From: Leishmania mexicana MHOM/GT/2001/U1103
Lineage: Eukaryota > Euglenozoa > Kinetoplastea > Trypanosomatida > Trypanosomatidae
NCBI RefSeq assembly: GCF_000234665.1
Contig: NC_018325.1
Coordinates: 262,501 to 326,500, forward strand
Direction: 5' to 3'
DNA: 64,000 nt
A program made the translations under genes and the position numbers. Shown one piece after another: positions 11,176 through 21,591 of the stretch. The notes under the pieces are model-generated. The model had not been told where the DNA came from, made no database searches, and worked only from the letters and a program-made list of their open reading frames with translations. Numbering within the stretch: position 1 is the first letter of the stretch; each line of letters opens with the position of its first letter.

Positions 11176-11622
11176 ATTCTTCTCTTTGCCAGGGTCCCCG
11201 CGGTTTGTTGCGCTGTGCGGCTCCCTCGCTCCCTCCCCGCGCTTGGGTGCCTTATCACCTGTGGCTTTTTTGTTCTGTGGTTGCCGCTCGACTTCTTGTG
11301 TGCTGCTACAGCTGTCTTTCACCCCCTCTCCCCACCCTCACCTCTGCGCTCGTGTGAGTGCGTGTGTGGTTGTGTCGTTGCACGCCCTGCTGCTGCTGCT
11401 GCTGCTGGCGCGTTTTTTCTCTCTGTGTATCGCGGCTTTCTCTGGCGCGGACCCACACACCTACACACACACGTCCCCATCCTATCCCTCTCTTGCGGCC
11501 ATCACTTCCACGTGAAGCAGTGGCTACGTACGGCACAGCAGCGGTGGTCGGCGATCGACTCTTCTACAACAAACCTGCTGGGTGGTACCACCGCGCCTCC
11601 GCTTTCACTCGCACCAGGTCAG
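8176..11622. other. 3.4-kb spacer without supported gene
   Basis: Low-complexity UTR and intergenic sequence: G run near 8219, GT runs (8640-8750), CT-rich stretches and a CA run at 11140-11172. Open frames in both directions are short or repetitive. The open frame of the next gene extends upstream to about 10324 but is poly-His/Thr and Ser/Leu low complexity there, so I treat it as 5' UTR or intergenic. No RNA gene seen. Confidence 0.6.
11140..11172 (+). repeat. CA dinucleotide microsatellite
   Basis: About 16 CA units, 345 nt 5' of the predicted splice acceptor (AG near 11517) of the coiled-coil gene. Confidence 0.8.
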
Positions 11623-14600
11623 ATGTCCTCTGTGCACGCGTCACTATCAAGTAGCGGTGCACCGTCACTGCAGCACATCACCGCTTCCGCTGGGATGGCA
11701 AGCCCCCCGTATCACCACCACCACATCGGTGGTAGCAGCGGCCATGGCGAGCATACCTCGCCGTTGTATCCGCCTCTCACTCCTGAGCGAGAGGAGGCGC
11801 TGCGATCGAAGGGCCGTCAGCTACTGGACGAGCACCGCCGTCAGGTGGCCGCGAACGGTTTGCCCTACACCGCAGAGGAGGTGGCCGCCCTGCAGGAGCG
11901 AGGAAGAGAGCTGCTGCGCTCCGCACGAGAGGCTGCTGCTGCGAACGGCGGGCATCATGTACCGGCGCCGATGCTGAGCGCTGTGGTTCGAATAGCTGCA
12001 GAGACGTCGCACCATTCTGGATTGCATAGCGACACCCCCGGTGTGAGCGCCGACGGTGACGAGAGTGGTGCAGCGCAATCTTCAGCACCGGCGAAGCTCC
12101 CACACACAAGCGCAGCTATGCCGTCTCCACCGACTGCAAAGCCAGAGGCCACCGCGAAGGGGGAGGGGATGGCGCCAGGATTTGCCAGCTCGGACTCCAT
12201 AGGCGCGACGGCAATATCGTCGTCATCGTCCTCGCAGCTGCAGGGCCTCCTCGCAGAGGTTCAGCGCCTTCAGCGTGTGGTCGAGGAGCAGCAAGCACAG
12301 CTTCACGCATTACAATCGTCTTGCGTTACAGGAGAGGAGTCGTTCACCAAGAGTCAGGTGCATGCTGTGAGGCAGACGCTAATTCAACAATTTAACGAAC
12401 ACATGGCCCAGTGCGAGCAGGCGAATCAGGCTTACTGGACGCAGGTCACCACTCAGCACCGAAACGAGATCTCCGCCTTGGAGCAGGAGTGCGCCGCGTA
12501 CAGGAACCGGGCCGCGAAGGCTGAGGCTGCCGCACAGGCTCAACACCTGCAGCGGGATGTAGAAGAAAAGGCGAGCGTCAGTGCCGCTGATGTTCTCCAA
12601 CTCCATGTGCACCGCCTCGAGGCGGAACTGCAACTTGCCTGCCAGCAACGTGCCGAGGCTGAGGCGGCCAGAGACACTGTACAAGCTGAGGCTGCGATTC
12701 TCAGGGAAACTTTGCAAGAGCAGCGTGGCAGGCTGACCGAACTCGAGCAGCAGGTTTCTTACACCAACGCTCAGCTGCAGGATGCACGAGAGAATGCTGA
12801 ACATGCCGCCCATACCGCCGAGACCGAGTTGACCGCGGCTCGTCTCCAGATCGCCCACCTTCAGGCGGAGCTGGATGCCGCCAATGCTGAGCTGCAGGCT
12901 ACCCGTGAGAGTGCCGCTGCTGCGCGACAGACACCCGGCGACGAGAACCCGTTCGCCGACGCCGAGGACCCGTTCGGTGGTCCGTCGCGCGCCGCTGCGC
13001 CGTGCGCGGACGACGGGGTGCTGGATGCTGCCCGCCAGAGGATCGCGGAGCTGGAGGCTGCGCTGGATGCCGCCAATGCTGAGCTGCAGGCTACCCGTGA
13101 GGGTGCCGCTGCTGCGCGACAGACACCCGGCGACGAGAACCCGTTCGCCGACGCCGAGGACCCGTTCGGTGGTCCGTCGCGCGCCGCTGCGCCGTGCGCG
13201 GACGACGGGGTGCTGGATGCTGCCCGCCAGAGGATCGCGGAGCTGGAGGCTGCGCTGGATGCCGCCAATGCTGAGCTGCAGGCTACCCGTGAGGGTGCCG
13301 CTGCTGCGCGACAGACACCCGGCGACGAGAACCCGTTCGCCGACGCCGAGGACCCGTTCGGTGGTCCGTCGCGCGCCGCTGCGCCGTGCGCGGACGACGG
13401 GGTGCTGGATGCTGCCCGCCAGAGGATCGCGGAGCTGGAGGCTGCGCTGGATGCCGCCAATGCTGAGCTGCAGGCTACCCGTGAGGGTGCCGCTGCTGCG
13501 CGACAGACACCCGGCGACGAGAACCCGTTCGCCGACGCCGAGGACCCGTTCGGTGGTCCGTCGCGCGCCGCTGCGCCGTGCGCGGACGACGGGGTGCTGG
13601 ATGCTGCCCGCCAGAGGATCGCGGAGCTGGAGGCTGCGCTGGATGCCGCCAATGCTGAGCTGCAGGCTACCCGTGAGAGTGCCGCTGCTGCGCGACAGAC
13701 ACCCGGCGACGAGAACCCGTTCGGTGGTCCGTCGCGCGCCGCTGCGCCGTGCGCGGACGACGGGGTGCTGGATGCTGCCCGCCAGAGGATCGCGGAGCTG
13801 GAGGCTGCGCTGGATGCCGCCAATGCTGAGCTGCAGGCTACCCGTGAGGGTGCCGCTGCTGCGCGACAGACACCCGGTGACGAGAACCCGTTCGCCGACG
13901 CCGAGGACCCGTTCGGTGGTCCGTCGCGCGCCGCTGCGCCGTGCGCGGACGACGGGGTGCTGGATGCTGCCCGCCAGAGGATCGCGGAGCTGGAGGCTGC
14001 GCTGGATGCCGCCAATGCTGAGCTGCAGGCTACCCGTGAGAGTGCCGCTGCTGCGCGACAGACACCCGGCGACGAGAACCCGTTCGCCGACGCCGAGGAC
14101 CCGTTCGGTGGTCCGTCGCGCGCCGCTGCGCCGTGCGCGGACGACGGGGTGCTGGATGCTGCCCGCCAGAGGATCGCGGAGCTGGAGGCTGCGCTGGATG
14201 CCGCCAATGCTGAGCTGCAGGCTACCCGTGAGAGTGCCGCTGTTGCGCGGCAAGGGAGTGATCTGGAACTGGAAGCGGCGCGGCATTCTGTGGCGGATCT
14301 CGAGGATGCACTTGAGGAGGCGGCAGGAGACCTGGAGCGGCTGCAGGAGGACCTCGAGGAGAAGTCGCGTCTCATTCAAGCGCTGCGCGCCGGGGAGGCC
14401 GCATTGGGGTCCTTACGGATGGATGCCCCCTGGAGCGGGAGCTGCAGCGGATGGGCCATTACGCAGTCGTCGGAGGGTGTACACGGCGGAGCAAAGGAAA
14501 CTGTAAGGGGCACGTCGGCGGAGACGGTGCACGTCCTGCGGGCGCGCGTGGCTGACCTGACGCATGAGCTGGAAAGGATGCGTCGACAGCAACAGGCGGT

Positions 14601-17600
14601 GCCGGTGCCAGGTGCGGTGCCGAGAATGGCAGCGCTGGGCGGGCAATACGACGAGGGTGAACATCAGCTTGCCCTTTCGGAGGAGGCGAGGTACGCGGTG
14701 GAGAGCCAAGTAGCGCAACGGCCTGGCCAGGTTCCACGTGTGCCTGGCGAATGGAAGTCGGAAGACGACAGGAGCGGGGCGGCGAGCGGCGAGCAGACGA
14801 CGTGTCCATCTGACGGTACCACTCGCATGACGGCTATGGCGGCTGCCTCAGCCAGTCTCGCGAATCCGTTCCACTCGTCCTCCGACGGGGATGAGGCGGC
14901 AGAGGGGGTGACGCTCTCGGTCGTACCACGGCCTCCCGCGGGCACATCCATAAAGTCGCTGCGTTCGCCGGAGAACCCCAAAGACAGCGATGTCTTAGCC
15001 GCCACGGAGAGCGCGAGACGGGTTGCCCTGCGTAGCATGCAGCCACCAGCGGTAGCCACTGAGATGTCGGCAGGGGCGGAGCTAGGGGTGTGGGTGGAAG
15101 ACTATGGGGAGGACTGCCGCAGCACACCGGACACACTGGCGTCCTTCCATATGAGCTGCGATGGCCAGGCTACTCGGGGCGACGATGCGTTCCCAGGAGG
15201 CGACAGCCGCAAAGACGGCGGCGCCGAGGCGGAGGATATGGGCTGGCGGCGGGCTGCATCGTCTCGCACTCTGTTGCCCGCCATCAACGAGGACCCTGAA
15301 ACCCCTCGAGCCTTGTCAGCTGTAAGTGAAGAGAATGCCGACCTCAACGACCTACGCCGTTGCTCGCGCGTCGCGAATGTCGACAGCGATGAGGGTGACG
15401 GCACGGAGGAGTACGACGTTTCGGTCAGCACGCGCGTGGCAGCTTCGTATGGACGGCAAGTGGCCCACAGCGCTGGGACGGAAGGCAAGGTGGATGACAG
15501 TGGCGCTGCGATGCAGAAGTTGGGCCGGCAGTACGCTGACGCGCAGCACCGCCTCTATCTCTCGGAGGAGGCGCGGCAGAGCCTCGAGGCGGAGGTGTTG
15601 GAACTGCGGAGGATGGTGGGGGAGCTGCAGGCAGTGTTGGCTCGCCAGCTCCGGCAGACGTCGGTTGCGGCACACATGGACGGCGACGTTGGCGACGAAG
15701 CAGACACGCGCACCATAACGGCCTCCTCCACCTCCTCGGTGCCCACGGCAGCGCGAGAGCGGTTCACCAAGCAAGAAGGTCGCGACGCGGGCGCGTCTTC
15801 GCCCACGACTCCTCCACCACGCTCTGGCAACGATGATGCGGAGAGCGGCAGCCTCTGCTCTGCTCGCTTCAGTGAGCACGGCGTGTCCGTGACAACAACA
15901 GCAGCGCCAGCTCACAATGATGACCCCACTAGCTGTCAGTACCCCTTAGCAACCGCCGCGTCGGAGGACACCGCTGCCCTCTACGAGCGCATCGCGGAGC
16001 TGGAGGATCGACTGAAAGACATAGAGGCTCAGCACGAGGAGGAGCTGGAGTCTCTCGCTGAGGCCGCGGCTGATCGCATCGCTGCAATGGAACAGCAGTA
16101 TGCCGACGACTTTGCGGCGACTCAGAAAGGTGCAGCGACGGCGGAGGTGGAGCGTCAGGGCGAGCAGGATACCACTGCGTCACTGATGGCGCGAGTGACG
16201 CAGCTGACAGAAGTGCTGGCAGATGCCCAGGCTGCGCATGCGGCGGAGGTGCAGAGGTTGCAAGAGGAGCACGAGAACCTGTTGCGGCAGCGTCTCAGCG
16301 AGCAGGAGGAGTCCTTTGGAGCTGTGGTCCGGGAACTGGATCAGCGGCATCAGGATCATCTGGGCACTCTCGCCTCTTCTGGGGAGACAGGCGGTGTTGG
16401 GGCGGCGGAGTCGCCGCTGTCGCCGCAGGAGAACGCGCAGTACTGGATGGGTCAGCATGCCACGCTTCTCCAGCGCTTTCAGCAGCTGCAGAGCGAGTAC
16501 GACGCGTTTTCGCAGGACATTGCCGTGCTGCAGCGCCGCCTCTCCGAACAGGAAGCAACGCGACAGGAGCAGGAGCAGAGCAGGATGATGCGTGACGCCG
16601 CCTCTCAGCAATTCACCGCGCTCCACCAGCGTCTCGAAGAGATGAGCAGCGTTGTTGATGCGGCGCAGGCCGACGCGCAGGCTTCCTCCGAAAAACTCCA
16701 GTACCTCACGGCGCGTCACACCGAGAACGAAGCCGCGCTGCAGGCTGAGATGAACGGCCTGCGCTCCGAACTGCGGTCTGCACGTGATGAGCTGGCGCGC
16801 GCCAACAACCTCAACGAAGAGCTCTCGGAGCTGCTGCAGCAGGGGGCTACCAGCGTCGACACGGCCCTGCAAGAGCGGGACGCGCAGAACGCAGCGCTAG
16901 AGCAACAAGTACAGCAGCTGAAACTGCAGCTTGCCGCAGCAAGCGACCGGTTGACGGACATGCAGGCGGCGCTGCAGGAGAAGCGGGTCACCGCGGATGC
17001 GTTGCAACAGCGTCTGATTGAAGTGGAGGAGGAGAAACGTGCTGCAGAGGCTCAGGTACGGGAAGGCCGGCGCCATGCCGAAGAGCACGAGCGGGCGACG
17101 ATGAATGCGGCGGACAGAGCTGCCCGCGACGCTGAGCAAGCGCGCGTCGCTGCGCAGCAGGCCATGGCTCAGCAGCACGCAACTCACGAACAGGAGATCG
17201 CTGTGCTGCAGCATGAGCTGGACGAACTACGCAACGAGCTTGAGGTGGCACAGACTGTGGCGGCGACGGTGCCATTGGAGGCACAGCGTCACCAGCGCGA
17301 CCTCGGTACAGTGCGCGACCGCTTAGCCGAGGCGCTGCGCAGTCAACAGGAGCTCCAGCAGCAGCTGAAGACAAGTCGAGCAGAGTTGGAGCGTCAGCGA
17401 CTACTACTCATGCGTGGCGGCAGAGGCAACGGCTCCGATGCAGGCGATGCCGGGGCGTTCGAGGGCGGGGGTGTCCACGCAGATGCGCGCCTGAACGCTC
17501 TCCTCCACCGAAGCGCGGAGCTGGAGGAGAAGCTGCGCGAGGTCTCGACAGAGCGGAATGGGCTGCAGGAGGAGCGGGACCGCCTCTCGATGCAGGTGAA

Positions 17601-20600
17601 AAGTGCTGCGCGCGTAGCGGAGGTGAAGGAACAGGCGGCGCAGCGGCAGGAGGCGGAGCTGCGCCGAGCGCGTTCTCAACTCGTCACCGTCCGAGACGAC
17701 CTTGCCCAGCGTGTGCAGTCGAATCACGCGCTGCAGCTGGAGATGGACCACTCGCAGGAGCGCCTCGCGGACATGGTGAGCGCTTATGGGGAACTGCAGG
17801 ACCGTCACGCGGCCACTATGTTGCAGTCCGGCATGCAGGAACACGCCGAGGCGCTGCTGATGGCCAAGGCTGTGACGATCCCGCGCGCACTCGCGGAATA
17901 CGTGGAGGGGATGTTCTCCGCGTACCACGCGATGCTGCAAGCTGCAAGCAAGGACCGTCGGCACATCTACGACCGCTGCGACCTCATAGAGAAGGCCGCC
18001 AGCGAGGCCATGGCAGAGGCGGAGGCTCAGAACCACGCCTACGAAGTCGCCATCGCCGACGCGCAGGAGGAGCAGCAGCAGATGAAGGAGATCATCGAAA
18101 GCCTTCAGCAGACCACGCAGAGGGCATTGGAGGCGAAGAACGCCGCCGTGGCGGATGCCGCTGCGGCTCGCGACGAACTGGAGGCGACCCAGCGTCGAGC
18201 ACGCGAGGACGTCTTCAACGCGCAGCGTGACCTTCAGATGGCCGAGCTGCAGCACGCCGACACACTGCACTCACTATCTCTTCTCCAGGACGAGGTGACG
18301 AACACGGCTGCCCTCATCAAGAACCAGAAGAGCAAGTACGAGCGGCGGGAGACGGAGCTGATGGAGGAAGTGGCACTGCTGCAGGCGGAGCTTGATACGC
18401 GCAAGTTGGCGGCACGGCAGCTGCAGCAAGCCAACGAGGAGAAACGCACGGAGCTACAGGATATTGCTGATGCGGCAGTGCAGGCTCGAGATCAGGCGGT
18501 GCATGAGTCGCAGGCGCTGCAAGCACAACTGGCGCGCGTGCTGCCGCGACTGGCGCAGCTCGAGGATGAACAGGCGCAGCGCACAGCCGACCTCATGGAT
18601 ACGGCACAGCAGTTGTCTGCACTGCACAAGAAGACAACCTCCACGGAGAATGTTTCGCGCAAGCATATCGAGGAGCTCAACCAAACCCTTCAAGAGCTCC
18701 TCCAGGCCCACGCGATGCTGCAGCGCACCCACATCACCACCGAGGCCACGGCAGATCGACTCACGTCGCAGCTCGCGAGCGTGACGCAGGAGCTGGAGCA
18801 CGCGACCGCAAAGACCAGCCAACAGGAGGAGGAGCTGACGACTGTGAAGGCGCGCCTGCACGAGGTGGAGACCCATACGAGCCGCGTGATGGCAGAAGAC
18901 CAGACGCGGTTGCAAGACGGCGAGCGTCGCCTGCAGGGATTGGAGCAGCGAAACACGGCGCTGCAGCAGGAGTGCAAGACACTTCAGGAGTCCCTGCAGT
19001 CGCTCCGCATCGAGCACGACCGCATCGTCGATGCGCTGCAGCGCAAGTCGGAGGCGTTTGCGGCGCAGGAGCAGCAGATGAACCACCAGCTCCGGCTTTT
19101 GCGCGAGCGCATTGAGACGCTGGAGTCGGAGCGGCAGGAGCTGATGTCGTCGGAGCAGGCCGTCACAGCTTCCCGTGACGCGTACCAGAGGGAGGTGCTT
19201 GCCCTGGAGCATCAGGTGGAGCATTTGCAGCACCATCTGGGGGCCTCCAATGGACACAACGAGCGACTGAACCAGGAGATGGTGCAGCTCAAGACAGACC
19301 ACGCGGCAGAGGTGGACCGGCTACGGGAGGCCATCACGGACGCGCAGAAGGAGCTGGCCAAGTGTCGCCAGCTCCTCGCCCAGGCGGAGGCGCACCAGGT
19401 GGAGCAGGAGGGCGCCAACTACAGCCTCTCTACAGAGGTGGGCGCCGTCCGCGAGGAGCTTACAGCTGCACGTGCGCAGGCGGAGAGGGCCACGCAACAG
19501 TGCCGCAAGGCGAAGGCGGAGCAGGAGGAGATGGCGACGCTGTGGCAGTCGCAGACGGCACAGCTCCACGAAGAGCTCCGTGGCAAACAGGAGCAGCTGC
19601 GGGTGCTAGAAAACACGTCAGTGCATCAACAAGACGCTCTCAACAGGCTTCGGCAGGACATGGCGGAGGCGGAGGAGAGCCTCAAGCACACACGCCAGCA
19701 GCTGCTCAATCAGCAAGAGGCCGCTGCTGCGGCAAAGGAGCATCACCGCCGCGACCGGTACGAGCTGCAGACGAAGCTGAACGACGCCGAAGACGCTATG
19801 GCGGAGATGACGCACAGTCAGGAGCAGTACCGTCAGCGCATGACGAGCAAGGTGGAGCTGTACGAGGTGGCGGAGGAGGCGCTGCGGAGCGAAGTGACGG
19901 ACTTGCGCGCCGACGTCGCTCGGCTGGAGGAGGCGCTGGCCGCGACGACGCACAGCAAGGCGGCCGCAGAGACGCACCAGTCGCGCCAGGCCCAGTCCAT
20001 CAAGGCCGCCGAGTCTGAGCTGCAGTCACTCCGCGCACAAACGGCGCGTGACATGACGGAGATCACGGGTCTCAAGTTGCAGCTGCAGCAGCGCGCCGCC
20101 GAGCTGGAGCGGTGCCGGCGTGAAGCTGCAGCTCAGCTGGCAGGCGAGAGGCTTCGCTGGGAGGCGGAACACACTGCAGCCTGCGACGCGTTGGAGGAGG
20201 CGCTGCGGCAAGAGCAGCAGGCCATCAAGGACGCGCGTGAGGCGCGAGAGCGCGCCTTGGCATCACTAGAGTGCAAGCAGAGGGATGCCGTGGCGCTGGA
20301 GGACGAGTGCCGTGCGATGCGCGCACAGGTACGTCAGCTGCGACGTTGCCTCGAGGCAGCGCAGTACCAGCTTACTTCGCTGGAGGGGATGGCCAAGGAG
20401 ACGGCTAAAGATTTGGGCATGACCCCAGAGGACCTGCCCGGGGACGAGGAGGGTGTCTTGGTGGATGCGGCTCCGCACCCACACGATACGTCTGTTAACT
20501 CTAACGAGAGTGGCGCAACGGCCGCTGTAGCCGCCGCCGCGGCTTCTGGTGCCGCGGTGCAGTCTGTCATGGACGAGCTGCAGCGTCGGCTCAGCATTTT

Positions 20601-21591
20601 CACCTTTGTGGCTAACACCTTTGACTCCGAGGATGACCAACTGACGGAACTGCGAAAGGCGCTGGAGCAGCAGGAGGACGTGGTGCAGCTCTTGGCGGAG
20701 GCGTGCGCTGGAGAGAGCATGAGCGCGGCCAACAGCGCCACCCCTCTGCGTGCCGGCAGAGCGGCAGCGAGTGACGCCACACCTGGCTTGAACAGTACGC
20801 CCACCCCGCACGGCCTCAGGGCGGCCGTCTCGTCTGGTGCCGACGTTGGCAGAACGAGTGCTTCCGCTGTGCCGCCTCCTGCCGTGCTCACCCCGGCACA
20901 GCGAGTGTTCGTGCAACAAATTAGTCAAGCCAGTTCCACCTATGTGCACCGCGTCGAGGATCATCTACGCACGGCGCAGCAGATGCTACGGTCCGTGATG
21001 ATGGCTATCGGCTCGCACGAGATCGCGTCACCGCCGGCCAGTCGCCCCACCACGGCGGCCTTGTCGTCTAGGCATAAGCTGCAGGTGGCGGCAACGGCGG
21101 CGGAGCTGCATCGCCGAACCGCAACCCTTACCCGTGCGGCTGAGCGGATGCTAGACTTCGTCGTGCATAGTGGCGATGGCCCAGCTGCAGCAGAGCGCTC
21201 GTGGACGCAGTCATCTAGTGGCAGCCTCCTCCAAGAACAGCTGCAGGAGCTGCGCCGCCTCTTCTCCGAGGCGGAGCGGTACGTCTTGCTGCCCTTCAGC
21301 GAGCTTCTCTGCGTCCCTGATTCGGTGGGAGTGGTGGCCGCCGCAGCCGCGACGGCGGGCGATGTGAGCGACGTGGACGAGCAGCCGCCACATAAACGCT
21401 ACTCGTACACAGAACAGCCACCGCTGGCGAAGCTGTCAGGCCCCGGTGCTGCATCTGTTACGGCATCAGCTGCGCCACAGCGACCATCGTCATCCACGAC
21501 TCGAACCTCCGGTGTGACCTGCGTGCAGGACACTACCGCCGCCGCACTTTTGCCGATCGCGTGCGACGAAAATGCGCTTCAGTGGTTCTGA
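11623..21591 (+). CDS. Giant coiled-coil protein with 64-aa NPF/DPF repeat array
   Basis: About 3,322 aa. I do not recognise an orthologue. The N-terminal ~200 residues are Ser/His/Pro-rich with two similar short helices (LRSKGRQLLDEHRR, LQERGRELLRSARE). Coiled coil (heptads rich in Leu, Glu, Gln, Ala, Arg) then dominates from about residue 200 to 2,950. A repeat array occupies about residues 417-873. It is followed by an acidic, Ser-rich segment (about 930-1,440) and a long coiled coil, and the C-terminal 350 residues are mostly low complexity with a few helices. No kinase, motor or membrane segment is visible, so a cytoskeletal or membrane-trafficking scaffold is the most likely role. Start chosen at 11623: upstream sequence is low complexity, and the first AG after the pyrimidine tract at 11475-11505 is near 11517, giving a 5' UTR of about 106 nt. 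A SIDER-like element lies 190 nt after the stop. Confidence 0.9.
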   Translation: MSSVHASLSSSGAPSLQHITASAGMASPPYHHHHIGGSSGHGEHTSPLYPPLTPEREEALRSKGRQLLDEHRRQVAANGLPYTAEEVAALQERGRELLRSAREAAAANGGHHVPAPMLSAVVRIAAETSHHSGLHSDTPGVSADGDESGAAQSSAPAKLPHTSAAMPSPPTAKPEATAKGEGMAPGFASSDSIGATAISSSSSSQLQGLLAEVQRLQRVVEEQQAQLHALQSSCVTGEESFTKSQVHAVRQTLIQQFNEHMAQCEQANQAYWTQVTTQHRNEISALEQECAAYRNRAAKAEAAAQAQHLQRDVEEKASVSAADVLQLHVHRLEAELQLACQQRAEAEAARDTVQAEAAILRETLQEQRGRLTELEQQVSYTNAQLQDARENAEHAAHTAETELTAARLQIAHLQAELDAANAELQATRESAAAARQTPGDENPFADAEDPFGGPSRAAAPCADDGVLDAARQRIAELEAALDAANAELQATREGAAAARQTPGDENPFADAEDPFGGPSRAAAPCADDGVLDAARQRIAELEAALDAANAELQATREGAAAARQTPGDENPFADAEDPFGGPSRAAAPCADDGVLDAARQRIAELEAALDAANAELQATREGAAAARQTPGDENPFADAEDPFGGPSRAAAPCADDGVLDAARQRIAELEAALDAANAELQATRESAAAARQTPGDENPFGGPSRAAAPCADDGVLDAARQRIAELEAALDAANAELQATREGAAAARQTPGDENPFADAEDPFGGPSRAAAPCADDGVLDAARQRIAELEAALDAANAELQATRESAAAARQTPGDENPFADAEDPFGGPSRAAAPCADDGVLDAARQRIAELEAALDAANAELQATRESAAVARQGSDLELEAARHSVADLEDALEEAAGDLERLQEDLEEKSRLIQALRAGEAALGSLRMDAPWSGSCSGWAITQSSEGVHGGAKETVRGTSAETVHVLRARVADLTHELERMRRQQQAVPVPGAVPRMAALGGQYDEGEHQLALSEEARYAVESQVAQRPGQVPRVPGEWKSEDDRSGAASGEQTTCPSDGTTRMTAMAAASASLANPFHSSSDGDEAAEGVTLSVVPRPPAGTSIKSLRSPENPKDSDVLAATESARRVALRSMQPPAVATEMSAGAELGVWVEDYGEDCRSTPDTLASFHMSCDGQATRGDDAFPGGDSRKDGGAEAEDMGWRRAASSRTLLPAINEDPETPRALSAVSEENADLNDLRRCSRVANVDSDEGDGTEEYDVSVSTRVAASYGRQVAHSAGTEGKVDDSGAAMQKLGRQYADAQHRLYLSEEARQSLEAEVLELRRMVGELQAVLARQLRQTSVAAHMDGDVGDEADTRTITASSTSSVPTAARERFTKQEGRDAGASSPTTPPPRSGNDDAESGSLCSARFSEHGVSVTTTAAPAHNDDPTSCQYPLATAASEDTAALYERIAELEDRLKDIEAQHEEELESLAEAAADRIAAMEQQYADDFAATQKGAATAEVERQGEQDTTASLMARVTQLTEVLADAQAAHAAEVQRLQEEHENLLRQRLSEQEESFGAVVRELDQRHQDHLGTLASSGETGGVGAAESPLSPQENAQYWMGQHATLLQRFQQLQSEYDAFSQDIAVLQRRLSEQEATRQEQEQSRMMRDAASQQFTALHQRLEEMSSVVDAAQADAQASSEKLQYLTARHTENEAALQAEMNGLRSELRSARDELARANNLNEELSELLQQGATSVDTALQERDAQNAALEQQVQQLKLQLAAASDRLTDMQAALQEKRVTADALQQRLIEVEEEKRAAEAQVREGRRHAEEHERATMNAADRAARDAEQARVAAQQAMAQQHATHEQEIAVLQHELDELRNELEVAQTVAATVPLEAQRHQRDLGTVRDRLAEALRSQQELQQQLKTSRAELERQRLLLMRGGRGNGSDAGDAGAFEGGGVHADARLNALLHRSAELEEKLREVSTERNGLQEERDRLSMQVKSAARVAEVKEQAAQRQEAELRRARSQLVTVRDDLAQRVQSNHALQLEMDHSQERLADMVSAYGELQDRHAATMLQSGMQEHAEALLMAKAVTIPRALAEYVEGMFSAYHAMLQAASKDRRHIYDRCDLIEKAASEAMAEAEAQNHAYEVAIADAQEEQQQMKEIIESLQQTTQRALEAKNAAVADAAAARDELEATQRRAREDVFNAQRDLQMAELQHADTLHSLSLLQDEVTNTAALIKNQKSKYERRETELMEEVALLQAELDTRKLAARQLQQANEEKRTELQDIADAAVQARDQAVHESQALQAQLARVLPRLAQLEDEQAQRTADLMDTAQQLSALHKKTTSTENVSRKHIEELNQTLQELLQAHAMLQRTHITTEATADRLTSQLASVTQELEHATAKTSQQEEELTTVKARLHEVETHTSRVMAEDQTRLQDGERRLQGLEQRNTALQQECKTLQESLQSLRIEHDRIVDALQRKSEAFAAQEQQMNHQLRLLRERIETLESERQELMSSEQAVTASRDAYQREVLALEHQVEHLQHHLGASNGHNERLNQEMVQLKTDHAAEVDRLREAITDAQKELAKCRQLLAQAEAHQVEQEGANYSLSTEVGAVREELTAARAQAERATQQCRKAKAEQEEMATLWQSQTAQLHEELRGKQEQLRVLENTSVHQQDALNRLRQDMAEAEESLKHTRQQLLNQQEAAAAAKEHHRRDRYELQTKLNDAEDAMAEMTHSQEQYRQRMTSKVELYEVAEEALRSEVTDLRADVARLEEALAATTHSKAAAETHQSRQAQSIKAAESELQSLRAQTARDMTEITGLKLQLQQRAAELERCRREAAAQLAGERLRWEAEHTAACDALEEALRQEQQAIKDAREARERALASLECKQRDAVALEDECRAMRAQVRQLRRCLEAAQYQLTSLEGMAKETAKDLGMTPEDLPGDEEGVLVDAAPHPHDTSVNSNESGATAAVAAAAASGAAVQSVMDELQRRLSIFTFVANTFDSEDDQLTELRKALEQQEDVVQLLAEACAGESMSAANSATPLRAGRAAASDATPGLNSTPTPHGLRAAVSSGADVGRTSASAVPPPAVLTPAQRVFVQQISQASSTYVHRVEDHLRTAQQMLRSVMMAIGSHEIASPPASRPTTAALSSRHKLQVAATAAELHRRTATLTRAAERMLDFVVHSGDGPAAAERSWTQSSSGSLLQEQLQELRRLFSEAERYVLLPFSELLCVPDSVGVVAAAAATAGDVSDVDEQPPHKRYSYTEQPPLAKLSGPGAASVTASAAPQRPSSSTTRTSGVTCVQDTTAAALLPIACDENALQWF
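12871..14235 (+). repeat. In-frame 192-nt tandem repeat array in the coiled-coil gene
   Basis: Seven linker units and eight coil units of a 192-nt (64-aa) repeat. The VLDAAR segment recurs at 13021, 13213, 13405, 13597, 13768, 13960 and 14152, so six units are 192 nt and one (13597-13767) is 171 nt. Each unit has a helix (ARQRIAELEAALDAANAEL) and a linker with ENPFADAEDPFGG. The short unit lacks ADAEDPF. Copies are almost identical at the DNA level, differing mainly by a G/S codon (GGT/AGT) after the Glu and one silent change, so the array is recent or homogenised. Confidence 0.95.

Noticed and set aside
10324..11622. N-terminal extension of the coiled-coil frame by 433 codons
   Set aside because: It includes CA-derived His-Thr strings and CT-derived Ser/Leu, and lies across the predicted splice acceptor near 11517.
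11985..11998. GGTTCGAATAG, resembling a tRNA internal B box
   Set aside because: It lies inside the coiled-coil coding sequence with no A box, no acceptor stem and no T run downstream.
12871..14235. Regularly spaced repeats that could recall a CRISPR array
   Set aside because: Units are 192 nt, in frame, and have no unique spacers. They are protein repeats in a eukaryotic gene.
12379..14379. Long minus-strand and alternative-frame open frames across the repeat array (up to 666 codons)
   Set aside because: They are shadows of the GC-rich coiled-coil gene. They repeat with the same 192-nt period and end where the array composition ends.
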